This document shows, piece by piece, positions 1 to 5,048 of a DNA stretch of 5,397 nucleotides. The position numbers and the translations under genes were made by a program. Under the pieces are notes generated by a model. That model ran no database searches. It had not been told where the DNA came from and worked only from the letters and a program-made list of their open reading frames with translations. This DNA comes from Deltaproteobacteria bacterium. GTDB taxonomy: Bacteria; Desulfobacterota; Desulfobacteria; Desulfobacterales; JAFDCJ01. How positions within the stretch are numbered: the first letter of the stretch is position 1; each line of letters starts with the position of its first letter. Location of the stretch: NCBI GenBank assembly GCA_019310665.1, contig JAFDDW010000213.1, positions 1 through 5,397 of the forward strand, written 5' to 3'.

Positions 1-53
1 TCTAGTTCGTCCAGGCTGCTTTTGAGTTCAAATGAATACTCTTTTGTCGCCAT
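1..53 (-). CDS. N-terminus of a probable RsbW-like anti-sigma / HATPase protein (partial)
   Basis: Seventeen codons are visible on the minus strand before the window ends: MATKEYSFELKSSLDEL. The ATG at 53-51 is preceded by AAGG (complement of 63-66) with 9 nt spacing, a reasonable ribosome binding site. The pattern of a short beta strand (YSFELKSS) followed by LDEL resembles the start of anti-sigma regulatory factors of the RsbW / HATPase_c_2 family, which begin with a strand carrying 'S/A-x-L-x-E-L' before helix 1. This is recognition from very little sequence, so the family is tentative. It lies downstream of the ABC-transporter and cyclic-nucleotide-fold genes on the same strand, but 277 nt away, so it may have its own promoter. 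If the family is right, it would bind and phosphorylate a STAS-domain antagonist in a partner-switching pathway; neighbours beyond the window would settle this. Confidence 0.4.
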   Translation of the reverse strand, partial: MATKEYSFELKSSLDEL

Positions 54-136
54 AAACGCTTACCTTATTCATTGAATATTGATGATTGATCCGCCTTCGG
101 TGGAAATAATTGTGGCATTTTGTCTGTGCTATTTTT

Positions 137-157
137 TGGACATAAGGATCTTGTCCA
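137..157. promoter_or_regulatory. Dyad TGGACA-N9-TGTCCA, possible operator
   Basis: The 6-nt arms TGGACA (137-142) and TGTCCA (152-157) are perfectly complementary across a 9-nt spacer, giving a 21-nt dyad with half-sites about 1.5 helical turns apart. It lies about 85 nt upstream of the partial minus-strand gene at 1-53. The spacing suits a dimeric regulator, but nothing identifies one, and a 6-nt arm pair can occur by chance in a spacer of this size. Confidence 0.2.
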
Positions 158-167
158 GCGGGTTGTT

Positions 168-250
168 TAACCGCAGAGATCGCTGAGCACGCCGAGAAAA
201 ATCAACATTTATTTTGTTTGTCTCTGTGGTCTCTGCGTGCTCTGCGGTGA
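168..250. repeat. Imperfect inverted repeat (CCGCAGAG...CTCTGCGG), MITE-like dispersed element
   Basis: The arm at 170-197 (ACCGCAGAG...CGAGA) and the arm at 221-248 (TCTCT...CTCTGCGGT) pair at 21 of 28 positions, with the outer nine positions perfect. An AT-rich 23-nt loop (198-220) separates them, and a few flanking bases (167-168 with 250-251) also pair. Both arms are built from a CGCAGAGN-like unit. Similar 'ACCGCAGAG' inverted repeats are, as I recall, scattered between genes in deltaproteobacterial genomes, but copy number cannot be checked here. No ORF lies inside, so it would be a non-autonomous or purely structural element. On either strand it could form a long hairpin between the cyclic-nucleotide-fold gene and the next gene, perhaps affecting mRNA stability or transcription. 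Confidence 0.75.
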
Positions 251-330
251 ATATTTTTATAACTGCACAATTCTATGAGTAATAAATTATGGCCGCATTA
301 GTAAGTGCAGGTCGGTCCTGCTGTCGAGAC

Positions 331-855
331 TCAGATAAGCGTAACACCCAATTGGCTCAAACACTCACCGCACTGATCGGCACGATCTGTTAGAAAACGC
401 TCTTCCCAGTGCCCAATGTTTTTGGCTACGGTATTGCAAATTTTGGCCAGCAAATTTGGAAACTGCTCCATAGTTTTTGAAAATTTTTCGCGGCTTATTA
501 GCAGACAGGTTGTTTCAGTAAGAGATTTTAGCGAAAACAGGCGCCGGGTTTCACCCAGCAATGTCAGGCCGCCGATGAACTCTCCGGTTTGGCATTCTCG
601 AACCGCGGTTGTCTTTCCGTTGTCTTGGCGCTCAAGCTGGGCCCGGCCGTTGATGATATAAAAAGCCTGGCCGTCATCTTCGTCCTGGCTGAATATGTAT
701 TCGTCCTGCTTGAAATTCTCTCTGGTACAAAGATAAGCGAAAATCTTAAGGGTTTCAAGTGGTAGTCCGGAGAAAAAATAGATTTGCCGCAATAATTCCA
801 GATTTTCCTGGAACTCACTAGAAGGGGTCGAATTATTTTTTTCCAACGAGCTCAT
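331..855 (-). CDS. Cyclic nucleotide-binding (CRP/CNB-fold) protein without a DNA-binding domain
   Basis: A 174-residue cytosolic protein. Residues about 26-145 form a CNB beta-roll: an entry helix (FFSGLPLETLKIFAYLC), the strand/turn region F48-KQDEYIFSQDEDD, AFYIINGRAQLE, then the phosphate-binding-cassette region GEFIGGLTLLGETRR (91-105) and an exit helix (REKFSKTMEQFP onward). Only about 30 residues follow, so there is no helix-turn-helix as in CRP/FNR, and it is unlikely to be a transcription factor by itself. In the cassette the usual ribose-contacting Glu (FGE/FIGE) is Gly96, while the phosphate-binding Arg is kept (Arg104/Arg105), so canonical cAMP binding is doubtful. The C-terminus carries C162-G-E-C165. 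The start ATG (855-853) lies inside the end of the ABC gene (23-nt overlap) and has a good SD, AAGGAA, with about 7 nt spacing, implying co-transcription and translational coupling. By inference it is a regulatory partner of the exporter. Confidence 0.9.
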   Translation of the reverse strand: MSSLEKNNSTPSSEFQENLELLRQIYFFSGLPLETLKIFAYLCTRENFKQDEYIFSQDEDDGQAFYIINGRAQLERQDNGKTTAVRECQTGEFIGGLTLLGETRRLFSLKSLTETTCLLISREKFSKTMEQFPNLLAKICNTVAKNIGHWEERFLTDRADQCGECLSQLGVTLI

Positions 856-3346
856 ACAGCATTCCTTTCCGGGCCATCAGTTCATCATAGGTGCCCATTT
901 CGAGAATTTTGCCGGCTTTCATGACCGCCACCTTGTCAAAGTTTTTGATCGTATCCAGTCGGTGTACCACTGAAACCACCGTGCTTTTTTTCTTCCAGCG
1001 GGTTTCCAGCAGGTTTTGAATGCGCGCCTGGGACTTGTTGTCCAGCGCGGATGTCGCTTCGTCCATGATTAAAATTTTCGGCGCTTTTAGAAATACCCGT
1101 GCGATGGCCAGCTTTTGCTGTTGTCCTCCGGACAATTTATCGCCCTTGGTGCCGACCTGGTAATGCATTCCGATTTCAATAATGGTTTCCAGCAGGTCTT
1201 CTTCAATTAACAGCTGGATGATGCTCTGGTTGATTCGTTCCTGGGCCTGGAGGTTGGCGGTTTTTGTTTTTCCAAAGAAAATATTGTTTAAGATCGTCTG
1301 TGAAAAAATATATTCCGACATTTGAATGAATGTAAATGCCTCCGGGTCATCCTCGGCAATTTTTTCCCGGAACAGAGCGCGGCCTTCCAGGATCAGTGTT
1401 TCCAAGATTTCCGGCAAGGCCGCCATTTTGTGAACACCGGGCGTAAACCGCAGTGCCAGTTCCAGCAGTTTTTGGCTATCATCATCATCCAGTTCATGTA
1501 ATTTCTTCTTCTTCAAATGCTCTACCAGCAGCTTAAAATCGTCCAGTTCCTCTGCGCTGATAGGACTTTGCTTAAAAAAGACGGCATCAGGCGGTAAATT
1601 GCCTAAAATGTCCACGGTTTGCCGGCACAGCGTCGCACCGAGGCTGAGCAAAGGCCGGGTCAGATCCGCCATTTTCAGGAACTTCAGAAAATACTGGTTT
1701 TTAGACAGATTCTCATCGCTAAATTCACTTTTGTTGGGAGCGCCAAACGTCAGGTTTTCGACCACACTGGAATAATAAAGATATCTATTTTCGTCAAAAA
1801 ACTCGACATATTCTGCCAGCTCTTCCCCGTAATCCTGCTGAAAATTCTTGCGAACCTTGACGATAGTGTCTACCAGTTCTTCATTTTTGTCATGGGTTAA
1901 AATCGCATTTAAACCGAAGCGCAATACGTCAACAAAAAGTCCGGTTTGATGCAGGACCGCAATGATATCATCGAGGGTGGGCCGTTGCTCCTCTTCTGCC
2001 CGGCCGTTGCCATCAATTTTAGCCATGCTGGAATAAAGGATATTTTCCTCGATGGTGCCGTCGAATATAAAGGGACTCTGGGCGACAAAGCCAAGGTTGT
2101 TTATTATGTCTTTTTTGGTCAGGTCGGCAACTTCTTTGTCGCCGATCATCACGCTGCCGCCGGTGTACTTGTAAAGCTGGCCGATACACAGAGCCAAAGT
2201 GCTTTTACCGCTTCCGGAAAAGCCCACCAGGGCCAGATGCTCTCCGGCTTTCAGGGACATATTGATACCGTCCAGCAGGTGGATACCCGTATCGGTTACA
2301 AAGGATAAATCCTGTATTTCGACACTGCCCGCCAGTTCCATCGGGTCGCGGTCTTTGGGCTCAATGGCATGTTCAACCTCAACGTCAAAATATTCCATGG
2401 TCCGCTCGTAGTTGATCTTGCCGTCCTGGTAGACCTGGTAAAATTCGATCAGTTCTTTCCAGGGATCAAACAAGCGTTCCTGGGCGGATAAAAAGGCAAC
2501 CAGAGCGCCCAGTTCCAGCCGGCCTTTGATGGTTAAATAGCCGCCTAAAAGAAACACCAGAAAAGGTCCCAGGCCGGCGAAAAACCCATTGGCTGTTTTA
2601 ATCCCGAACCGGTACAGGCTCCAGACAATCCTGATTCGCAGCAATTTGTCCACCAGCCTGTCAAATTTACGATTTTCAATGCGGTAGGCACCGTTACCGT
2701 GGATTTCGTGAATTCCGGAAATAGATTCCGCAATTCGAGCAGAAAAGGTCCTGGCCGTATCCACCCTTTTTTTATTGGCCTTGTTGACGCCTTTTTGAAG
2801 TATCGGCACCAGAAAAACGACGATCGGGTAAATACTCAACGATACCGCCGCCAGAAGGGGATTCAGCCAGAAAAGATAAACGGCGAAAGCCAGCAGGGTC
2901 AAGAGGTTGGTTACCGGGTTGGCCACGGCCATGCCCACAAAATTGCCGGGTAAGGTCAGCTCTGTGGTCAGGGCATTGACCACTGTTCCGGGTTGGGTTT
3001 TCCTGAAAAAATTTAACGGCAGCGTCAGAATGTGGTGATAGAGCGCTTTACGCATGCGGGCGGTGGTGCGCTGGGTAATGAGAGTTTGAATGATATTGGT
3101 CAGGTATTTAAGTATGCTGGAAAAAACCACCGCCGCCAGGTAAATACCGCAATACATCAACAGCAAGTCCAGGCTTCTTAGTTTGATGGCTTCGTTGATA
3201 ACACGCTTTTGCATTTCAAGGGGCAACACCCTGGCAAACACCATTACCACGATGATTAGCAGAAGCAGTATTTGAAGCTTGAGATTGCCGGCGAATATCC
3301 AGGAAAACAGAGACCGCTTGACTATAGGGGGTTCATTTTTCCCCAT
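833..3346 (-). CDS. ABC exporter half-transporter (permease-ATPase) with a greatly enlarged nucleotide-binding domain
   Basis: An 837-residue inner-membrane protein, numbered from ATG 3346-3344. This start has the SD GAGGGAG 6 nt upstream, whereas the in-frame GTG at 3361 (842 residues) has none. Residues about 20-310 are a type-I ABC exporter membrane domain with hydrophobic segments near 25-45, 60-85, 135-185 and 250-290, plus the coupling region LPLNFFRKTQPG. The ATPase has Walker A GFSGSGKST (375-383), Q-loop Gln423, signature LSGGQ (738-742), Walker B ILIMDE (758-763), D-loop SALD (766-769) and switch His795. All catalytic motifs are present once, so ATP hydrolysis is expected; the usual A-loop aromatic appears to be Thr351. 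Q-loop to LSGGQ is about 315 residues against about 57 in MsbA-like proteins. The excess contains two more copies of the 'F-x-x-x-x-x-N-I/L' helical-subdomain motif. It probably works as a dimer; the substrate is unknown (lipid, peptide or other amphiphile are possible). First gene of an operon with the CNB-fold gene. Confidence 0.95.
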   Translation of the reverse strand: MGKNEPPIVKRSLFSWIFAGNLKLQILLLLIIVVMVFARVLPLEMQKRVINEAIKLRSLDLLLMYCGIYLAAVVFSSILKYLTNIIQTLITQRTTARMRKALYHHILTLPLNFFRKTQPGTVVNALTTELTLPGNFVGMAVANPVTNLLTLLAFAVYLFWLNPLLAAVSLSIYPIVVFLVPILQKGVNKANKKRVDTARTFSARIAESISGIHEIHGNGAYRIENRKFDRLVDKLLRIRIVWSLYRFGIKTANGFFAGLGPFLVFLLGGYLTIKGRLELGALVAFLSAQERLFDPWKELIEFYQVYQDGKINYERTMEYFDVEVEHAIEPKDRDPMELAGSVEIQDLSFVTDTGIHLLDGINMSLKAGEHLALVGFSGSGKSTLALCIGQLYKYTGGSVMIGDKEVADLTKKDIINNLGFVAQSPFIFDGTIEENILYSSMAKIDGNGRAEEEQRPTLDDIIAVLHQTGLFVDVLRFGLNAILTHDKNEELVDTIVKVRKNFQQDYGEELAEYVEFFDENRYLYYSSVVENLTFGAPNKSEFSDENLSKNQYFLKFLKMADLTRPLLSLGATLCRQTVDILGNLPPDAVFFKQSPISAEELDDFKLLVEHLKKKKLHELDDDDSQKLLELALRFTPGVHKMAALPEILETLILEGRALFREKIAEDDPEAFTFIQMSEYIFSQTILNNIFFGKTKTANLQAQERINQSIIQLLIEEDLLETIIEIGMHYQVGTKGDKLSGGQQQKLAIARVFLKAPKILIMDEATSALDNKSQARIQNLLETRWKKKSTVVSVVHRLDTIKNFDKVAVMKAGKILEMGTYDELMARKGMLYELVGKK
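1142..2101 (-). other. Triplicated helical-subdomain region inside the ABC ATPase
   Basis: This stretch encodes residues 416-735 of the ABC protein (numbered from ATG 3346). Three 16-residue segments align without gaps: SPFIFDGTIEENILYS (424-439), NRYLYYSSVVENLTFG (520-535) and SEYIFSQTILNNIFFG (677-692). Each follows a hydrophobic strand (GFVAQ, EFFDE, TFIQM) and is followed by a helical stretch of the kind found in an ABC helical subdomain. Only unit 1 has the Q-loop Gln; only unit 3 leads into LSGGQ. Units span roughly 1895-2101, 1622-1810 and 1142-1333. Between units 2 and 3 lies an extra charged segment of about 95 residues (including KKKK and DDDD runs, near 612-623) with no recognised fold. 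The alignment is seen directly; descent by internal duplication is inferred. Confidence 0.75.
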
Positions 3347-3448
3347 GGGAAGCTCCCTCACTCATAGAGATGGGATTGAATAAGGTCTGAAATTTGTATC
3401 AATACTATTAATACAGGTTTATGACAAGGATAATTTTGTGAGCCGGAA

Positions 3449-3454
3449 ATTATA
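3449..3454 (-). promoter_or_regulatory. Isolated perfect -10-like TATAAT on the minus strand
   Basis: The minus strand reads TATAAT (complement of 3449-3454) about 100 nt upstream of the ABC start. No good -35 hexamer sits 16-18 nt upstream, where the sequence is A/T-rich only. It is an alternative to the promoter at 3499-3526 and could also be chance in an AT-rich spacer. Confidence 0.25.
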
Positions 3455-3498
3455 GAAATGGTTAGAATCACTAAATTTTTGCCTTTGCATGTGGGTTT

Positions 3499-3526
3499 AT
3501 GTTAGTCACATAAGCGCAATAGTCAA
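3499..3526 (-). promoter_or_regulatory. Candidate sigma-70 promoter for the ABC/CNB operon
   Basis: On the minus strand, TTGACT (complement of 3521-3526, 5 of 6 to consensus) is followed after 16 nt by TAACAT (complement of 3499-3504, 4 of 6). Transcription would start near 3492, giving a leader of about 145 nt before the ATG at 3346. No operator is obvious. Another weak alternative lies nearer the gene (TTGTCA around 3422-3427 on the minus strand, with a poor -10). Confidence 0.4.
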
Positions 3527-3532
3527 GTTTTA

Positions 3533-3586
3533 CCCCTAAACAGGGGCTGCCATTGGAAGGCCCTCGGTTTCAGGGGATGTTTTTTT
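3533..3586 (+). terminator. GC-rich stem-loop set followed by seven T; possible terminator or attenuator
   Basis: CCCCT (3533-3537) can pair with AGGGG at 3542-3546 (tight 4-nt loop AAAC) or with the second AGGGG at 3572-3576. CCCT (3561-3564) can pair with AGGG (3572-3575), and GGGC (3544-3547) with GCCC (3560-3563). A run of seven T follows at 3580-3586. The structure works as a rho-independent terminator only for plus-strand transcription, yet no plus-strand gene precedes it in this intergenic region. It may stop antisense transcription coming out of the ABC gene, or end a short transcript. Individual stems are only 4-5 bp, so confidence is limited. Confidence 0.4.
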
Positions 3587-3616
3587 AATTTCCATGGTTA
3601 AGTTATGAACCAGAAT

Positions 3617-3646
3617 TTGACAAAGCTTTTAACAAAAGTTTATATA
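3617..3646 (+). promoter_or_regulatory. Candidate sigma-70 promoter for the DUF2065 gene
   Basis: A perfect -35 TTGACA (3617-3622) is followed after 18 nt by TATATA (3641-3646) within a TA-rich run, which also offers TATACT at 3645-3650. The expected start near 3653 gives a leader of about 88 nt that includes the hairpin at 3698-3723. It lies just downstream of the T-run at 3580-3586, so the terminator-like structure would insulate it from upstream transcription. Confidence 0.6.
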
Positions 3647-3697
3647 TACTATCTAAAATACTGTCAGGGACTTCACCCGTCTGAAATGGCCGGCTTC

Positions 3698-3723
3698 GCC
3701 ATCGTCGCAGTGGCGACGGCGGC
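3698..3723 (+). other. GC-rich hairpin in the leader of the DUF2065 gene
   Basis: CGTCGC (3703-3708) pairs perfectly with GCGACG (3713-3718) around a 4-nt loop AGTG. The stem extends outward through a T-G pair, one A-C mismatch and GCC/GGC (3698-3700 with 3721-3723). It ends 17 nt before the ATG at 3741. No T-run follows, so it is not a terminator. It could modulate ribosome access or mRNA stability, or be part of a dispersed palindrome. Confidence 0.5.
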
Positions 3724-3740
3724 TGAATTGGGATTCTGGA

Positions 3741-3926
3741 ATGAAATTTTTTCTGTGTGTATTGGGCATGGTCATGATCATCGAAGGGTTGCCGTATTTT
3801 GCAGCTCCGGAAAAAATGAAATACTGGGTACAAAAAGTTATTGCAACGCCTGACAGTTCATTGCGCCGGCTGGGACTGGTGCTCATGGTTATCGGGTTGT
3901 TTATGGTTTTCGTCGGACGAACATAA
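3741..3926 (+). CDS. DUF2065 (YjeT-like) small inner-membrane protein
   Basis: A 61-residue protein with two hydrophobic segments, residues about 3-20 (FFLCVLGMVMIIEGLPYF) and 43-59 (RLGLVLMVIGLFMVFVG), joined by a short basic/amphipathic loop. The pattern 'E-G-L-x-x-x-x-x-P-x-x-x-x' in helix 1 and 'LRRLG' before helix 2 matches the DUF2065 family, to which E. coli YjeT belongs and whose length (about 60-65 residues) it matches. The family has no established biochemical function. The start is supported by GGGA at 3730-3733, 7 nt upstream. It appears monocistronic, divergent from the ABC operon and 147 nt upstream of queA on the same strand, with no clear terminator between them, so some read-through into queA is possible. 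An overlapping ORF in another frame (3605-3853) is considered spurious. Confidence 0.85.
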   Translation: MKFFLCVLGMVMIIEGLPYFAAPEKMKYWVQKVIATPDSSLRRLGLVLMVIGLFMVFVGRT

Positions 3927-4036
3927 CCCATTTTAGCAATGAATTCCATGACAGCGGGGAAAAACAGACGAGTTCCGGTTATACTAAATTTTAATGTTTT
4001 ATAAAACTTTCGAATTCAACTGGTTTAGGATTTACT

Positions 4037-4067
4037 TTGACGTTATCTTAAGCCTATTTGGTATATC
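4037..4067 (+). promoter_or_regulatory. Candidate promoter very close to queA
   Basis: TTGACG (4037-4042, 5 of 6 to the -35 consensus) is followed after 19 nt by TATATC (4062-4067), or after 18 nt by GTATAT. Transcription would begin at or within a few bases of the queA ATG (4074), which has no Shine-Dalgarno sequence upstream, so the mRNA could be leaderless. The -10 match is weak. Confidence 0.35.
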
Positions 4068-4073
4068 TCTGTT

Positions 4074-5048
4074 ATGTATTCCCTAAACGATTACAAATAC
4101 CATTTACCTGCAGATTTGATTGCCCAGCATCCGGTTGACCAACGGGACCGATCGAATTTATTGTGCTTAAAGCGTGAAACCGGAAAAATTTTACACCACC
4201 GCTTCAACCAAATTGGAGATTTTCTGCAACCGGGTGATGTTCTGGTTATCAACAATACGGCGGTCATTCCCGCTCGCCTGGAAGGCCGCAAGGCGACCGG
4301 CGGCAAGGTTGAAGTTTTGATTTCCGATTACATTGGCGGATTAAAATCCATCAAGCAAAGCGGTGATTTTGTCTGCCGCTGCATGGTGAAGGCTTCCAAA
4401 AGGCCTGCCCCCGGCATGCTGCTGTATTTTGCAGAAGATCTGAAAGCAGAGGTTTTAGGGGCCTGCAACGGAACCCATACCCTGAAATTTTCTACCAGCG
4501 GTGATTTTGAGAAAGTGCTGGAGCGCATTGGAAAAGTGCCGCTGCCACCTTATATTAAGAGGAATTCCGGTGACCTGAACCCCTGTGATGACCGATCATC
4601 GTATCAGACGGTGTATGCCAGTCACAAGGGTGCCATAGCCGCTCCCACGGCCGGGTTGCATTTTACGGAAAAGCTTCTTAATCAATTGAAAGCCGATGGG
4701 ATTCAAATTGCCGCCCTGACCCTGCATGTGGGCTATGGTACATTTTTGCCGGTCAGAACGGATGATATTCGCCAACATTCAATTCATTCGGAAACGTATG
4801 CGATTTCTGAAAAAGCATCTGAAATTATAAACTCCGCCCGGGCCGGCGCCAAGCGGGTCGTCGCGGTGGGCACCACCTGTGTGCGGACGCTTGAATATGC
4901 TTCCGATGCTAAAGGAAACGTGGCGGCCGGTAGCGGCTGCTGCGACCTGTATATATATCCCGGATACGAATTTAAAACGGTTGATGCGATGATTACTAAT
5001 TTTCATCTGCCGCAATCGACCCTTTTCGGCTTTTGCCGGCCGGCATAA
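4074..5048 (+). CDS. queA: S-adenosylmethionine:tRNA ribosyltransferase-isomerase QueA, frameshifted and truncated at the C-terminus
   Basis: QueA is a cytosolic enzyme that transfers and isomerises the ribosyl moiety of S-adenosylmethionine onto preQ1 at tRNA position 34, giving epoxyqueuosine. Family motifs are clear: start MYSLNDYKYHLPADLIAQHP, DQRDRSNLL, GDVLVINNTAVIPARLEGRK-TGG, PLPPYIKR, YQTVYASHKGAIAAPTAGLHFT, TLHVGYGTFLPV, HSETY, VVAVGTTCVRTLE, and YPGYEFKTVDAMITNFHLPQSTL. After Leu317 the expected LMLV is absent and the frame shifts: the ORF ends FGFCRPA-stop (324 residues). The intact sequence would be about 354 residues, within the family's usual range. The lost tail, in another frame, runs to 5127. 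This fits an 11-nt deletion at about 5024-5026. The product lacks about 37 conserved C-terminal residues and is probably inactive or unstable, unless the shift is a sequence error or is bypassed. No SD precedes the ATG. tgt follows, the usual partner. Confidence 0.95.
   Translation: MYSLNDYKYHLPADLIAQHPVDQRDRSNLLCLKRETGKILHHRFNQIGDFLQPGDVLVINNTAVIPARLEGRKATGGKVEVLISDYIGGLKSIKQSGDFVCRCMVKASKRPAPGMLLYFAEDLKAEVLGACNGTHTLKFSTSGDFEKVLERIGKVPLPPYIKRNSGDLNPCDDRSSYQTVYASHKGAIAAPTAGLHFTEKLLNQLKADGIQIAALTLHVGYGTFLPVRTDDIRQHSIHSETYAISEKASEIINSARAGAKRVVAVGTTCVRTLEYASDAKGNVAAGSGCCDLYIYPGYEFKTVDAMITNFHLPQSTLFGFCRPA

Larger units (their letters stand above)
54..330. other. Intergenic spacer with dyad and inverted-repeat element
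   Basis: No coding region is convincing here. The spacer holds a 21-nt dyad at 137-157, an imperfect long inverted repeat at 168-250, and a small hairpin (GCAGG/CCTGC, 307-321) just after the stop of the cyclic-nucleotide-fold gene. That hairpin has no following T-run in either direction, so no terminator is called. The rest is AT-rich and unassigned. Confidence 0.6.

Noticed and set aside
89..103. Short hairpin TCCGCC-TTC-GGTGGA
   Set aside because: Three-nt loop, one G-T pair and no T-run; probably chance, or a minor part of the spacer.
168..250. CRISPR array or transposase-bearing insertion sequence
   Set aside because: There are only two imperfect inverted arms, no direct repeats with regular spacers and no ORF, so neither label fits.
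307..321. Hairpin GCAGG-TCGGT-CCTGC just after the CNB gene stop as a terminator
   Set aside because: Only a 5-bp stem and no T-run after it in the direction of transcription.
1946..2308. 120-codon plus-strand ORF inside the ABC gene
   Set aside because: Antisense shadow of the Walker A/Q-loop region; no SD and no family resemblance.
3347..3361. Upstream GTG start of the ABC gene (842 residues)
   Set aside because: No ribosome binding site precedes it, whereas the ATG at 3346 has GAGGGAG 6 nt upstream; the five added residues partly encode that SD itself.
3605..3853. 82-codon plus-strand ORF overlapping the start of the DUF2065 gene
   Set aside because: It begins between the -35 TTGACA and its upstream flank, has no SD, reads through the leader hairpin, and its second half is the DUF2065 coding sequence in another frame. 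The DUF2065 frame has clear family features.
3653..3949. 98-codon minus-strand ORF across the DUF2065 gene
   Set aside because: Antisense shadow with composition rich in Arg/Pro/Ser and no recognisable domain.
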